Shown here in pieces: positions 52,301 to 61,938 of a stretch of DNA of 64,000 nt (position 1 is the stretch's first letter; each line of letters opens with the position of its first letter). The stretch is from positions 17,410 to 81,409 of the forward strand of contig JAJFKF010000017.1 of the NCBI GenBank assembly GCA_021773365.1, in the 5' to 3' direction. Origin of the DNA: Gammaproteobacteria bacterium (GTDB lineage: Bacteria > Pseudomonadota > Gammaproteobacteria > Steroidobacterales > Steroidobacteraceae). The position numbers and the translations under genes are program-made. Below the pieces are notes generated by a model. The model saw nothing but the letters and a program-made list of their open reading frames with translations, searched no databases and was not told the DNA's origin.

Positions 52301-52588
52301 GGGTCCTCGTTTGGCGCGGCCGAAGCGGCGTCACTCAATCAGGGTTCCCCCAGGGTGCCGTTGCAGATCTATCATGATCTGATGCTGAGGTATCGGTTTG
52401 ACACCGCAGTCCAGTGGGGCGGCGGGATGCTGGACAATGCGGAAGTGACCCTGGGGCTGCAGAACATGTTTGATACGCTGCCGCCCATTCTGGCCGTGAC
52501 CGGGCCTGCGGGCGGGGCCTACAGTGCCTATGGAGATCCGCGCCTGCGGCGGTATTCGATCTCATTCACCAAGCGCTTCGGTCTGTAG
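49304..52588 (+). CDS. TonB-dependent receptor with STN signalling domain, system H
   Basis: A 1094-residue outer-membrane receptor. Signal peptide about 1-28 (ALALCGFFVCAAVAAQ), STN about 42-108 (DMGTALTLFGEQSDREIVFS, LERILTGSGLTYRVTEDGT), TonB box EILVKGAR near 172-179, plug with LVDGRRMPG and GGIYGGSATGGVINIVLRRD, barrel ending FTKRFGL. ATG at 49304 follows GAAGGGAG; the GTG at 49271 is not needed. It resembles receptor E more than A-D. The coiled-coil cassette follows on the opposite strand. Confidence 0.95.
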   Translation: MPKSRLAGSVPCALALCGFFVCAAVAAQSVQSPASATGDTSRFDIPAQDMGTALTLFGEQSDREIVFSPETTREKSAPAVVGEMSSLRALERILTGSGLTYRVTEDGTIVVLSGAPRESGSARVPHALSLAERASGASVGDARRRSQAVDGSHGQPPPADDAAAVEAAGTPEILVKGARTLNTDIKRSEDAPQPYVVFERQAIEGSQAVNLEEFLRTRLPMNTSAGSIGQNPGTASTVSSINLRGLGANQTLILVDGRRMPGVGETGATTQADINGIPLAAVERIEVLPSTAGGIYGGSATGGVINIVLRRDYEGLEATATYANTFDADAASMRLDISAGFSLEEGRTRVMFNGAYTDAHTLRLGDRDFTRRGIALQLKNNRDAIEGASYPPLGATVNIRSTGGDLVLDDIYGGAALGKAFTHVPLGYAGPASDNGAALVANAGMYNLDLPHDLNGEQLGLLAAPETHSFAINMRREFGERVEAFIDLSRLGNEGTSYNAGIPNVVFDLPEDSPGNPFQQPINVRFPVPNLAFEARSKSTVLRVAGGLLARLPFRWTGEVDYGWSRSRFERVSTNSAIDDAGIAALESGLPSADGRPALNVLQEGNTFPIDFSPYLLPSPNWFRGPYDTVLKDATLRLSGPTVQLSGGPLMLSVLAAHRQEDLERSFYQTINYGDATPVYQFYPQRSQQVRSYYMEGRLPLISARNARTWVRELEVQASVRRDEYKTISDGQSGYEVSSIDGPFPMLEYATNRLSSNDYTLGVRFSPLPDVTLRASYGTGFLPPAVTQIAPNEILFPFSLGLDPQRGNTSMFVGVPFRYVFGGNPDLKPETSESWSAGVIFTPDSIPGLRFSADYTRIEKRDEIQTPNPSFLLANEDNLPGRIERGDNLASDPDGWAGPITRVDASFLNIASTFVEAYDFQLDYDMQTERHGGFHWYAIATWEPRYENRVLPGMPLVERVGFNDGPLEWRGNFGLNWDRGALSVGWNAQYYASYLVYPAGSSFGAAEAASLNQGSPRVPLQIYHDLMLRYRFDTAVQWGGGMLDNAEVTLGLQNMFDTLPPILAVTGPAGGAYSAYGDPRLRRYSISFTKRFGL

Positions 52589-52596
52589 GAATTGCC

Positions 52597-52632
52597 GGCG
52601 CGGGCGTTCAGATCCACCCGAACGCCCGCGCC
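52597..52632. terminator. Hairpin between receptor H and coiled-coil gene
   Basis: A perfect 13-bp GC-rich stem (52597-52609 with 52620-52632, 10-nt loop) starts 9 bases after the receptor stop. It has the same loop and nearly the same stem as 19878-19911. Confidence 0.6.
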
Positions 52633-52916
52633 ATGATGCCCAACAGCGCGGCGGACATCAGCAGGAACCACACCCGGTCCAGCGCCCGGCCGACGGCGAG
52701 GCTGGAGAAGGATTTCTCCACCTTCAACTCCAGGGCGGCGACGGAGTCCTTGACGCCGTCCACCTTGTCATTCATCCGGTCGAACTTGTCGTTCAGTCGG
52801 CCGATGTCTGTCTTCATGTCGCCGATATCGGAGCGGATATGTTCGACGTTGGCCTCCAGGCGGGCTACGCGTTCTTCCATCGGAGTCTCCCTCAAATTAA
52901 TTGCCGGCAGGGCCAT
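52608..52916 (-). CDS. Small coiled-coil protein with C-terminal membrane anchor, copy 2
   Basis: A 102-residue paralogue of the protein at 19888-20274. It shares MALPA, EERVARLEANVEHIRSD, MKTDIGRLNDK, VDGVKDSVAALEL and the C-terminal WFLLMSAALLGIMARAFGW, with an extra FDRMNDK unit and only one 11-residue SF repeat. The start ATG at 52916 corresponds to the paralogue's start; the frame extends further upstream through the promoter region and is not used. Predicted cytoplasmic coiled coil with a tail anchor. Not recognised functionally. Confidence 0.75.
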   Translation of the reverse strand: MALPAINLRETPMEERVARLEANVEHIRSDIGDMKTDIGRLNDKFDRMNDKVDGVKDSVAALELKVEKSFSSLAVGRALDRVWFLLMSAALLGIMARAFGWI

Positions 52917-52955
52917 GGCCGTCCCTCGTACGAAAATGCCTACATCCTGTCGGCT

Positions 52956-52985
52956 ATAGTACGACTCACAATTCACCCATGGCAA
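52956..52985 (-). promoter_or_regulatory. Predicted promoter of coiled-coil gene, copy 2
   Basis: TTGCCA (complement of 52980-52985) and TACTAT (complement of 52956-52961), 18 bp apart, on the minus strand. The palindrome TCGTACGA is at 52926-52933, as in copy 1. Confidence 0.45.
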
Positions 52986-53021
52986 TCGGGGAACCCCGCA
53001 ATCCCCGAAGATGAGCCTCTG

Positions 53022-56000
53022 CTAAAGCACCCGCGCGTGCAGATAATCGATGGTGCGGTTCAGCTCCGCCTCCAGCGCCTCGGCCAGCGCCGGTACCTGC
53101 TCGCCGGCGCCATTGTGCGCCGCCGTTTCCAGTTGTGCCGCCACCGCGCTGGCAGCAGTGGCCCTGATGTTGGCGCTGGCGCCCTTGATGGCGTGGGCGC
53201 ACTCGCGAACTGCCTGGTAATCCTGCCGTCGCACACCGTCGGCGATTTTCTCCAGCGCCTGGTCGCCGCTGGAGATGTACAGCTCGGCCAGTTCCCGCGC
53301 CAGTTCCTCATCGCCGTCCATTGAATCCAGCAGCGTGTGCCAGTCCACCGGCGCTGAATTCCGCGCGGACTCCTCGGCCATGCGCAGCTGGGTCAGGGTT
53401 TCATTGCCGAGAATGGGCAGGGTGCTGGTGCGGTTGCCGTTGTTGCGTCCGGTTGTGAGGTTGATGTGACGCTCCAGCGACGCCTCCAGTCTGGTGCGGT
53501 CGATGGGCTTGGTGAGGTAATCGTCCATGCCGGCCGCGCGGCATTTCTCGTCGTCGCCTTTCATGGCGTGGGCGGTGAGGGCGACGATGGGAATATGCAG
53601 TTTGGCGTGCTCGGGCACCGCACCCATCATCATGCGCTGTTCCTCCATGCGGCGGATCTCGCGCGTGGCCTCGTAGCCGTCGAGCTCGGGCATCTGGCAG
53701 TCCATGAGGATCAGGTCGTAGCGTCCGCTTTCCCAAGCCTTCACCGCCTCGCGGCCGTTTTCCACCGCATCGACACGATAGCCGAGCTTCTCCAGCACCA
53801 CGCGCGCCACCTTCTGGTTCACCGGATTGTCCTCGGTCAGCAGGATGCGTCGGCCGTCGTGCGCGCGCGCGGTGCGCACCTGGTGGCGGGTGACGATGGG
53901 TTGTGAGTGGGTGTGCCAGGATTCCCCCGGTGCCGCCATGACCAGCTCCAGGCAGTCGACCAGATCGTGACGGGTGACGGGTTTGAGCAGATAGGCTGCA
54001 AAACCCAGCTCCGCGCAACGCTGGGCGTCGCCGCGCTGGCCGGAGGAGGTAAGCAGCACCAGTCGTGTCTTTGTCAGTTTTCCATCCTTGGCGATACGCT
54101 GTCCGAGGCCGACACCGTCGCTGCCGGGCATCTGGAAGTCGATCAGCGCCACATCGAAGGGCCGTGAGCCGTTGGCCGCTTCGCGCAGCAGAGTCAGGCC
54201 GGCTTCCGCGTCAGCGGCGCACACCGCATCCATGCCGTACAGTTCCACCTGGCCGGCGAGTACCCGGCGGTTGGTGGGGTTGTCATCGACGATGAGCACG
54301 CGCACGCCGCGTAGCTTGTCGCGGCCGACGCGCTTGTTTGTCTGAGCAGCGGTTGACACGCCCAGACGCGCGGTGAGCCAGAACATCGAGCCGCGCCCTT
54401 CCAGGCTCTCCGCACCTACCTCGCCGCCCATCAATCCAGCCAGACGTTTGACGATGGAAAGCCCCAGGCCTGTACCGCCATAGCGGCGGGTGGTGGAGCC
54501 GTCCACCTGCATGAAGGGCTGGAAGAGGTTCTTCAGCCGGTCCTTTGGAATGCCGATGCCGGTATCGCGCACCGCGCAGCGGACCAGCAGGTCCAGCGGC
54601 CCGCGTTCGACCACACGAATTTCCAGCGTCACTTCGCCGTGCTTCGTGAATTTCACCGCGTTGCCGCCGAGGTTGATCAGGACCTGCCGCAGGCGCGACG
54701 GGTCGCCGACCACCAGTTCGGGCAGCGCCGGATCGATGCTGGCCACGACCTCGAGTCCCTTGGCGTGCGCCTGGATGGACAGCAGCCGCGCCACATCCTC
54801 CACCGTGTCGCGCAGATCCATGTCCACTTCTTCCAGGTCGAGCTTGTTGGCCTCGATCTTGGAGAAGTCCAGGATGTCATTGATGACCGTCAGCAGTGCT
54901 ACGGCGCTCTCGCGAATGGTTTCGGAGTAATCGCGCTGGGTGGCGTTGAGCTGTGTATCCATCAGCAGCTCTGTCATGCCGATGACGCCGTTCATGGGCG
55001 TGCGAATCTCATGGCTCATGTTGGCCAGGAAATGTGACTTGGCCTGCGTGGCCATCTCCGCCTCCTCCTTGGCGGCCTCAAGATCGCGGGTGCGCTCGGC
55101 AATCTGTGCTTCCAGTGCCTCCGAATTGCGTTTGAGCTGCTGTACGCGCCAGCTGATGGCGTAGCCCGCCAGGACCAGCACGGCGAACGTGCACAGGGCG
55201 ATGAACCACCAGCTTTGCCAGAAGTGCGGCTGCAGGCGGAAGGTCAGTCGTGCGCCGTCCTCGTTCCAGACGCCGTCATTGTTGCCGGCGATGACATGAA
55301 AGGTGTACTCGCCGGGACTGAGTCCGGTGTAGTAGGCCGTGCGGCGCGTGCCAGCGTCGGTCCAGTCCCGGTCATAGCCCTCCAGGCGGTAACGGAAGCG
55401 CACTTTGCCCGGGGCCTGCAGGCTCAGGGCCGTGTACTGGATCTCCCAGTTGCTGGCGCCGGGCGGCACCACCGGCGGACCGTCGGCGGCTGCTTCGCCT
55501 TCCGCCATGGAACCGAACTCGATACCGAAGATATCCAGCACGCTGGCGATGGGGCCGGGTTTTCTGTCTTCCGGGCCGGCCGCCTGGCCGTCGGCGAGCA
55601 CCTGTTCAATCACCACCGGTGGCGGCAAGGCGTTGCTGCGCATGTTGGCCGGATCGAAATGCACCAGGCCACGGGTGGTCGGTAACCACATGTGCCCATC
55701 GGCGGTGACGCAGCCGGCGGTGGTGTTGGCGCCGTTGAACTCGATGGTGCGCAGGCCGTCGGCCAGGCCGTAGCCGTGGAACACCGGTGGTGGTACGTCG
55801 CCGTCTTCACCTGCATCCAGGTAGCGGTCCAGATCACTGCGCGGCACCGAGAACAGGCCCTTGTTTGTCGTGACCCACAGCTGCCCCTGCCGGTCCTCAA
55901 GGATCTTCAGGATCACTTCCTTGATCGGGCCCTCGCCGGCTTTCAACGGCTCGAATTGCTCGTTGCGCACGCGCACCAGGCCGCCGTTGGTGCCCAGCCA

Positions 56001-57557
56001 CAGCGTACCGTTCTCATCCTCGTGCATGGTGGTGACCCGCAGGCCACCATTCATGCCGTAGCGGCGCATACGTCCGCCATCCAGCACAAACAAACCACGG
56101 ATGTCGGTGGCCACCCAGAGTTTGCCAGTGCGATCTTCCAGGATGCTGCTGATGGTGACGGCGCCGAGGTCCAGCATGGTGTCTGGCGCCTTGTACAGCA
56201 GTCCTCCTATTACGGCATTGAGTCCCGCGTCGGTTCCGATCCACAGCCGCTCCTGGGTGTCCTCCATCAGTGCGTGAATGGTGTCGCCGGACAGGCCCTG
56301 CTTGCGGCTGAACTGCTTGAGCTCACCGTTGTGCCAGCGGTACAGGCCCCGTCCCTCGGTGCCGATCCACAGTGCACCGCTGCGGTCTTCCAGTACGGTG
56401 CGCACACGCACATTTCTCAGGCCGATACGTGCGGCGAGATTCTCGAATCGCCAGCTTGAGGGCGTGGAGCCGGCGAAGCGCAGGCGCGCCACGCCCGCAT
56501 CGGTGCCGATCCATAAACCGTCGCCGCGGGCAGGCGCGACGGCCCATGCCATGTTGTTGGGCAGGCCCTCAGTCTCACCGAAGGTCAGGAACTTGCCGTC
56601 CCGCAGGCGGAACAGTCCGCCGCCATTGGTGCCCACCCACAGGCTGCCTTCGGGATCCTCGAACACGGCGCTGAGTTCGTTGTGTGGCAGCCGGTCGATG
56701 CCCAGTGTGCTGAATACACCGCGGCTCTGGCGCACCAGACCGCCATTGAAGGTGGAGATCCACAGGTTGTCGTTGCTGTCGCGGGTGATGTCGCGGATGG
56801 CGCCGAGCTTGCTGGTGACTGAGGAGAAGCGCCCGTCCGCGCGGCGGTACAGCCGTCCGCCCTCGGTGCCCAGCCACAGTGTGCCGTCCTTGTCCTCGTA
56901 CATGGCGCGCACCGCATCGGTGGTGGATATCTGCCGCGCCACCTTGAAGCGCTCGCCGTCGAGGCGGTGCAGCCCCGAGCCGCCGGTGGCCACCCACAAG
57001 GTGCCCTCGTGGTCCTGGTGGACGGCACGGATGTTCGCATCGCCCAGTCCGTCGGATGTGGTGTACAGCCTGGCAGTGCCGCCCTCCGCGCGGAACAGCC
57101 CGGCACGGGTTCCCACCCAGAGTCGCCCGTCCTTGTCCTCGGTCAGCGTTTGTACGTCGGCTTCCGCCAGCCCCTGCATGCCCTGGTACATGCGCAACTG
57201 TCCGTTCTCCAGGACCATCAATCCGATCTGTGTGCCCACCCACAGCCGCCCGCGACTGTCGACCAGCAGGGCATGGATGTTGGCGCTGACCATCTCCGCA
57301 GTGTTGGTGCGGTCCAATACCACGAAGCGCACACCGTCAAATCGCGCCAGGCCCTCAAGGGTGCCGATCCACAGGTAACCGTCCGGCGTGCGGGCCAGCG
57401 CCTGCACCTTGTCATTGGGCATGCCGTGCTGGATCTGCCAGTTGTCCGTGACGTACTGGGTCAGCTGGCGGCTGGGGTCTAGCGCTGCTGCCGTCCAGCT
57501 GGACAGCAGCAGCATCATTCCCGTCAAACCCGCTGCAGGTTTCAAGCCGCAAGTCAT
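53022..57557 (-). CDS. Hybrid sensor histidine kinase with propeller sensor, two receiver domains and Hpt
   Basis: A 1511-residue membrane sensor. Signal peptide about 1-25, then many Reg_prop repeats (xxLWIGTxxGLxR pattern, about 40-650) forming a periplasmic propeller, a Y_Y_Y-like domain (about 700-770, [14 protein letters not shown]), transmembrane segment about 785-804, HisKA with phospho-acceptor H849 ([10 protein letters not shown]), HATPase_c (about 940-1070, [12 protein letters not shown]), receiver 1 with D1140 ([13 protein letters not shown]), receiver 2 with D1286 ([13 protein letters not shown]) and a C-terminal Hpt with H1455 (CAHAIKGAS). The start overlaps the PAS-Hpt gene stop by 4 bases. 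No DNA-binding domain is present, so a separate regulator outside the window is expected. Confidence 0.93.
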   Translation of the reverse strand: MTCGLKPAAGLTGMMLLLSSWTAAALDPSRQLTQYVTDNWQIQHGMPNDKVQALARTPDGYLWIGTLEGLARFDGVRFVVLDRTNTAEMVSANIHALLVDSRGRLWVGTQIGLMVLENGQLRMYQGMQGLAEADVQTLTEDKDGRLWVGTRAGLFRAEGGTARLYTTSDGLGDANIRAVHQDHEGTLWVATGGSGLHRLDGERFKVARQISTTDAVRAMYEDKDGTLWLGTEGGRLYRRADGRFSSVTSKLGAIRDITRDSNDNLWISTFNGGLVRQSRGVFSTLGIDRLPHNELSAVFEDPEGSLWVGTNGGGLFRLRDGKFLTFGETEGLPNNMAWAVAPARGDGLWIGTDAGVARLRFAGSTPSSWRFENLAARIGLRNVRVRTVLEDRSGALWIGTEGRGLYRWHNGELKQFSRKQGLSGDTIHALMEDTQERLWIGTDAGLNAVIGGLLYKAPDTMLDLGAVTISSILEDRTGKLWVATDIRGLFVLDGGRMRRYGMNGGLRVTTMHEDENGTLWLGTNGGLVRVRNEQFEPLKAGEGPIKEVILKILEDRQGQLWVTTNKGLFSVPRSDLDRYLDAGEDGDVPPPVFHGYGLADGLRTIEFNGANTTAGCVTADGHMWLPTTRGLVHFDPANMRSNALPPPVVIEQVLADGQAAGPEDRKPGPIASVLDIFGIEFGSMAEGEAAADGPPVVPPGASNWEIQYTALSLQAPGKVRFRYRLEGYDRDWTDAGTRRTAYYTGLSPGEYTFHVIAGNNDGVWNEDGARLTFRLQPHFWQSWWFIALCTFAVLVLAGYAISWRVQQLKRNSEALEAQIAERTRDLEAAKEEAEMATQAKSHFLANMSHEIRTPMNGVIGMTELLMDTQLNATQRDYSETIRESAVALLTVINDILDFSKIEANKLDLEEVDMDLRDTVEDVARLLSIQAHAKGLEVVASIDPALPELVVGDPSRLRQVLINLGGNAVKFTKHGEVTLEIRVVERGPLDLLVRCAVRDTGIGIPKDRLKNLFQPFMQVDGSTTRRYGGTGLGLSIVKRLAGLMGGEVGAESLEGRGSMFWLTARLGVSTAAQTNKRVGRDKLRGVRVLIVDDNPTNRRVLAGQVELYGMDAVCAADAEAGLTLLREAANGSRPFDVALIDFQMPGSDGVGLGQRIAKDGKLTKTRLVLLTSSGQRGDAQRCAELGFAAYLLKPVTRHDLVDCLELVMAAPGESWHTHSQPIVTRHQVRTARAHDGRRILLTEDNPVNQKVARVVLEKLGYRVDAVENGREAVKAWESGRYDLILMDCQMPELDGYEATREIRRMEEQRMMMGAVPEHAKLHIPIVALTAHAMKGDDEKCRAAGMDDYLTKPIDRTRLEASLERHINLTTGRNNGNRTSTLPILGNETLTQLRMAEESARNSAPVDWHTLLDSMDGDEELARELAELYISSGDQALEKIADGVRRQDYQAVRECAHAIKGASANIRATAASAVAAQLETAAHNGAGEQVPALAEALEAELNRTIDYLHARVL

Positions 57558-58531
57558 GGAGCCACACTCCCAAGGTATGCCGTGGTGCGCTGAAATTGTT
57601 CGCGGACTTGTTCCGCCGCCGCCCGGCAGCCCGCATGGTCGGCGTTTGCAGCCAGTTGCTCAAGTGCTCCGGCCGCCGCCGCCAGCTGGTCGGCGCAACA
57701 GTTGGAGGCTGCGCCCTTCAGGCTGTGCGCATTGCGGCGCAGCGCGGGCAGATCGGAGGTTTCCTGGGCCGTGGCGATCTTCATCAGCGTGGCTTCGCTG
57801 CTGGAAATGAATGTGGCAAGCAGTTCGCGGATGAATGCCACATCTCCGCCCGCCAGTTCATTCAGCGCCTCCAGGTCGACGGGCGGTGGCGTGGCGGAGC
57901 GGCCGGGAGCAGGCTCCGGCTGGTGAGTTGGGTTGCCGGTTTCAGGCGCGGCTGTGGTGGAGAGACCCGCCTCCGCGCCGGCGAGCCGGGTCCGGACAGC
58001 ATCTTCGGCACCGCGCGCGGTGGCCTCGATGAGCGCCAGTTCGGCCTGCTTGCGCCGCGTGACGTCCAGCGTGATGCCCAGGATGCGTTGCACGGCGCGT
58101 TTCCCGTCCGTCGGGCTGCCGCCCGCGCCATCGGTGACCAACCGTCCGGCGCCTTCGATCCACAGCAGCGCTCCATCAGGACGCAGGATGCGGTACTCGA
58201 CGTTGTAGCGTCCGCTGCTCTGCAGCTGCCGGTGCGTTGGTCCGTGGGTGGCTGTGGCGGAGATGGCCTGCTGCAGATCGTGCGCCAGCAGCTCCAGGTC
58301 CTGCGGATGTACGGTGGCCAGCCAGCGTTCCCGGGTGATGGCCTCGCCGGCGCCCGCGCTGATGCCCAGCTGCTGGAAGAACAGGGGCGATCCGCACACC
58401 ATGCCGGTGTCCAGATCGAGTTCAAACAGGCCCACGGCGCCCGCCTCGAGGGCAGGTTCGAAGAACGACCTGCGGCGCGGCCGCCCGTTTTTTGGACGCA
58501 GGAAAGCGCACAGCCGCTCGATGAAGTTCAT
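57554..58531 (-). CDS. PAS and Hpt domain phosphotransfer protein
   Basis: A 325-residue soluble protein. A PAS fold spans about 25-165 ([52 protein letters not shown]), followed by a proline-rich linker and a C-terminal Hpt domain with phospho-acceptor H269 ([11 protein letters not shown]). There is no kinase domain, so phosphate must come from or go to a partner, most likely the hybrid kinase translated immediately downstream. ATG 58531 is chosen because it precedes the conserved region; ATG 58564 is possible. It is divergent from asmA across 66 bases. Confidence 0.85.
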   Translation of the reverse strand: MNFIERLCAFLRPKNGRPRRRSFFEPALEAGAVGLFELDLDTGMVCGSPLFFQQLGISAGAGEAITRERWLATVHPQDLELLAHDLQQAISATATHGPTHRQLQSSGRYNVEYRILRPDGALLWIEGAGRLVTDGAGGSPTDGKRAVQRILGITLDVTRRKQAELALIEATARGAEDAVRTRLAGAEAGLSTTAAPETGNPTHQPEPAPGRSATPPPVDLEALNELAGGDVAFIRELLATFISSSEATLMKIATAQETSDLPALRRNAHSLKGAASNCCADQLAAAAGALEQLAANADHAGCRAAAEQVREQFQRTTAYLGSVAP

Positions 58532-58597
58532 CGGCTGGGCCCCCGACCCCGGGGGTTGGGCCATAATCCGTACAACCGCTGAAAACAGGGAACTTGT

Positions 58598-60544
58598 ATG
58601 CGTTTCGTAAAAATTCTCGGCTACTCGCTCTTGGGGCTGGGCCTGCTGCTCGCCTTGGCGGTCGTGGCTATTGTGATACTCGTCGATCCCAACGATTTCA
58701 AGGAGGAAATTGCGCAGGTGGTAAAAAACAACACCGGGAGGGAGCTGCGACTCGAGGGAGACCTGGGATTGTCCTTCTTTCCGTGGCTGGCGCTGGAGGT
58801 TCGCCAGGCGCAACTGGGCAATGCCGCGGGCTTCGGTGATGAGCCCTTCGCCGCCATCGAGGAGGCGGCCGTGGGCGTGCGTCTTTGGCCCTTATTAAAC
58901 AAAGAGTTACAGATAGGCCGGGTGCGGCTGGAAGGCATGCGGCTGAACCTGCAGGTGGACGGGCAGGGGCGGTCGAACTGGGCGGATCTCGGTTCCCGGG
59001 AACCGGCGGCGGATGCGGCGGCCGGCTCGCAGGCCGCCAGCGGCAACCCCCGAGCCTCCATCGCCGGCCTGACAGTAAAGGACGCGGCGCTTAACTACCG
59101 CGACGCGCAGTCCGGCAGCGATCTCCGCATTACCGGGCTGAATCTGCAAACCGGCCGGCTGGCGGCGGGCGAGCCGATGGATGTGCAACTGGATCTGAAG
59201 TATTCCGGTGGAGCAGAGGGACCGCAGTTACCCGTTTCACTGGAATTGAAGGCGCTGACGCTGGACCTGGACAAACAGACCCTGCACTCGCCGCAGTTCC
59301 TGCTCTCGGTATCGCCGGCGAAGATCCGCGGTCAGTTGCAGGGCGAGCATATTCTCGACAGTCCGGCGTTCACTGCACAGATCACGCTGGAGGAGGTCTC
59401 CCTGCGCGAGCTGCTGCAGACGCTGGATATCGAGCCGCCACAGACCCGCGATGACGATGTGCTGGATTCCCTGGCGCTGGAAGCGCAGCTGGCGGCCAGC
59501 AGCGAAAGTCTGGCGCTGTCGGAGCTGAAGCTGAAACTGGATGACACGCAGATGAGCGGCAGTCTCGGCATCGCGGACTTCGCCAGCACGGCGCTGCGTT
59601 TTGAATTGCTGGTCGACAGCATTGATCTCGATCGCTATCTGCCGCCGGCGCCCGCAGAGGGGCAGGAATCCGCCGCCGCGGGCGAACCGATCGAGCTGCC
59701 GATGCAGGCGCTGAAAGAACTGAATGCCAGGGGCACGCTCGACATCGGCGCGCTCACCCTCGCCAGCATGAAGATGACGGATGTGAAGGTGAAGATCGAC
59801 GCCCAGGACGGGGTGGTGCGCATTGATCCCTCGCAGGCGCAGCTGTACAGCGGCACTCATCGCGGCAAGGTGACCATCGACGCGCGCGCGGACACCGCGA
59901 GCCTGGCGCTGGAGGAGCAGCTCAGCGGCATCGACTTCGCCCCGATCATGCAGGAACTGTTCGACAGCGCCCGTCTCAGCGGCAAGGGCACCACCAGCAT
60001 GACCTTGTCCGCACAGGGTAATGATTCCCAGGCCTGGCTGCGCACGCTGGACGGCGGGATGGATTTTTCCGTGGCGGACGGGGCGGTGGAGGGCATGGAT
60101 CTGTGGCATGAGATCCGCCGCGCGCAGGCGCTGCTCAAGCGCCAGCCGGCGCCGGGTGCCGGTGCCGGCCGCACGGCATTCAACACGCTGCAGGCCTCGG
60201 CCACGGTAACCGATGGCAAGGTCGACAATCGCGATCTGGTCGCGGACATGGATTACATGCAGGTCACCGGCCAGGGTACGCTGGATCTGGCCAGCCAGAA
60301 GGTGGACTACCGGCTGAAGACCAGCGTTTCGCAGGTGCCCGCGGAGGGAGAGGGTGCGGAGCTGGCGGAGCTGAAGTCCGTCGAGATTCCCGTACGCATC
60401 AGCGGCACGCTGGACGACCTGAAAGTGCGGCCGGACCTGGAGGCGCGGGTGAAGGCCGAAGTGGACGAGAAGGTTGAGGAAAAGAAAGAGGAGCTGAAGG
60501 AGAAGCTGCAGGATCAGCTCGGTAAATGGCTCAAGAAGAAGTAA
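58598..60544 (+). CDS. asmA: AsmA family protein
   Basis: A 648-residue envelope protein. An N-terminal transmembrane segment (about 8-30, [19 protein letters not shown]) is followed by the AsmA-type start ([39 protein letters not shown]) and a long beta-rich periplasmic region, with a C-terminal AsmA_2-like stretch ([34 protein letters not shown]) and a charged coiled C-terminus. AsmA-like proteins belong to the bridge-like lipid transfer group affecting outer-membrane lipid balance. The last codons overlap mutY by 19 bases, a gene order seen in gammaproteobacteria. Confidence 0.9.
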   Translation: MRFVKILGYSLLGLGLLLALAVVAIVILVDPNDFKEEIAQVVKNNTGRELRLEGDLGLSFFPWLALEVRQAQLGNAAGFGDEPFAAIEEAAVGVRLWPLLNKELQIGRVRLEGMRLNLQVDGQGRSNWADLGSREPAADAAAGSQAASGNPRASIAGLTVKDAALNYRDAQSGSDLRITGLNLQTGRLAAGEPMDVQLDLKYSGGAEGPQLPVSLELKALTLDLDKQTLHSPQFLLSVSPAKIRGQLQGEHILDSPAFTAQITLEEVSLRELLQTLDIEPPQTRDDDVLDSLALEAQLAASSESLALSELKLKLDDTQMSGSLGIADFASTALRFELLVDSIDLDRYLPPAPAEGQESAAAGEPIELPMQALKELNARGTLDIGALTLASMKMTDVKVKIDAQDGVVRIDPSQAQLYSGTHRGKVTIDARADTASLALEEQLSGIDFAPIMQELFDSARLSGKGTTSMTLSAQGNDSQAWLRTLDGGMDFSVADGAVEGMDLWHEIRRAQALLKRQPAPGAGAGRTAFNTLQASATVTDGKVDNRDLVADMDYMQVTGQGTLDLASQKVDYRLKTSVSQVPAEGEGAELAELKSVEIPVRISGTLDDLKVRPDLEARVKAEVDEKVEEKKEELKEKLQDQLGKWLKKK

Positions 60545-61587
60545 CGCCACCCTTCGCCGCCGCGCTGCTCGCCTGGCACGAACATCATGGCCGCAAGGAT
60601 CTGCCGTGGCAGCACGAAACCACGCCCTACCGGGTGTGGGTGTCGGAGATCATGCTGCAGCAGACGCAGGTGGCCACGGTCATCGGCTACTTCAACCGCT
60701 TCGTGGAGAGTTTCCCGGATGTAACGACGCTGGCTGCAGCGCCCGTCGATGAGGTGCTGCATCTATGGTCGGGCCTGGGCTACTACGCCCGCGCGCGCAA
60801 CCTGCATCGGGCGGCAGAGCGGATCGTCGATGAACATGGCGGTGAGTTTCCCCGCACGCTGGAGGCGGCCATGGCACTGCCCGGCGTAGGACGTTCGACG
60901 GCCGGCGCAATTCTCGCGCTGGCCTGCGGGCAGCGCCATTCCATCCTTGATGGCAACGTCAAACGCGTGCTGGCCCGCTACTTCGCCATCGAGGGATTTC
61001 CCGGCCTGTCGGCGGTGAGTAATCGTTTGTGGAGTCTGGCCGAGGACTGCACGCCGCAGGAGAATGTAGCGCGATACACGCAGGCGATTATGGATCTGGG
61101 TGCGACGCTGTGCGTGCGCCGCAAACCGCAATGTGCCACCTGTCCGCTCGCCGCCGGTTGCGTGGCACGCAGGGCCGGTAGACAGCATGATCTCCCGGCC
61201 CCGCGGCCACGCAGGGCCCGACCGCGCCGCAGGACCTGCATGCTGCTGGCGCTGCGTGAACAAAGATTCGTGCTGCTGCAGCGCCGTCCGCCCGCGGGCA
61301 TATGGGGCGGTCTGTGGGGTCTGCCGGAGTTCGACACCGCGCAGGCTGCGCAGGAATGGTGCCAGCTGCAGTTCGGCGATCTGCCGGCGCCGCCGCGCGG
61401 CGGGCCTGTTGTGCATCATGCCTTTACCCACTTCGATCTGGAGATCGAACCGCTGACCGTGGATTGCGGTGCACCGTCCGCGGTGATGGAAGCGGGCAGC
61501 TGGGTGTGGTATGACCCGGTGGTTCCTGCGAAGCTGGGGCTGGCCGCGCCGGTGAAGGCACTGATTGAATCCTGTGCGCGGTGCTGA
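60526..61587 (+). CDS. mutY: Adenine DNA glycosylase MutY
   Basis: A 353-residue base-excision repair glycosylase that removes A opposite 8-oxoguanine. It has HhH-GPD core motifs [11 protein letters not shown] (catalytic E41), [22 protein letters not shown] (catalytic D142), a [4Fe-4S] cluster motif C196-x6-C203-x2-C206-x5-C212, and a C-terminal NUDIX-like domain for 8-oxoG recognition ([20 protein letters not shown]). Length matches the family (about 350). It starts inside the end of asmA, so the two are translationally linked, and yggX follows 47 bases downstream, the conserved mutY-yggX arrangement. Confidence 0.96.
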   Translation: MAQEEVTPPFAAALLAWHEHHGRKDLPWQHETTPYRVWVSEIMLQQTQVATVIGYFNRFVESFPDVTTLAAAPVDEVLHLWSGLGYYARARNLHRAAERIVDEHGGEFPRTLEAAMALPGVGRSTAGAILALACGQRHSILDGNVKRVLARYFAIEGFPGLSAVSNRLWSLAEDCTPQENVARYTQAIMDLGATLCVRRKPQCATCPLAAGCVARRAGRQHDLPAPRPRRARPRRRTCMLLALREQRFVLLQRRPPAGIWGGLWGLPEFDTAQAAQEWCQLQFGDLPAPPRGGPVVHHAFTHFDLEIEPLTVDCGAPSAVMEAGSWVWYDPVVPAKLGLAAPVKALIESCARC

Positions 61588-61634
61588 ATGCCCTGCGAAT
61601 GTTCCACACATTGTTCCGAGGTTTGAAGTCACTC

Positions 61635-61922
61635 ATGTCACGCACTGTTCAATGCATACTTCTCGGTCGCGAGGCGCCCGGCCTGGACTACCTGCCCTAT
61701 CCCGGTGAACTGGGCAAGCGCATCTACGACAATGTCTCCCAGGAGGCCTGGGGGCGCTGGGTACAGCACCAGACCATGCTGCTCAACGAATACCGCCTCA
61801 CGCCCATCGAGCCGAAGGCGCGAAAATTTCTGCAAGCGGAGATGGAGAAGTTCTTCTTCGGCACCGGTTCGGACAAACCGGCGGAGTTTGTCGATCCGGA
61901 GAGAACCACACCCGCTTCCTGA
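61635..61922 (+). CDS. yggX: Probable Fe(2+)-trafficking / oxidative damage protection protein YggX
   Basis: A 95-residue protein matching YggX along its full length: MSRTVQCILLGREAPGL with the conserved Cys7, YPGELGKRIYDNVSQEAW, QTMLLNEYRLTPIEPKAR and a FLQAEMEKFFFG end. YggX protects Fe-S clusters from oxidative damage and is typically encoded next to mutY. ATG at 61635 gives the family N-terminus; the frame extends upstream to 61581 within mutY without similarity. It converges with the histidine kinase gene across 16 bases. Confidence 0.95.
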   Translation: MSRTVQCILLGREAPGLDYLPYPGELGKRIYDNVSQEAWGRWVQHQTMLLNEYRLTPIEPKARKFLQAEMEKFFFGTGSDKPAEFVDPERTTPAS

Positions 61923-61938
61923 TCGTGTAGCACCATGG

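Noticed and set aside
1..52588. SusC/SusD-type glycan uptake loci
   Set aside because: No SusD-like lipoprotein or glycoside hydrolase accompanies any receptor, and the STN plus FecI/FecR layout fits proteobacterial surface signalling.
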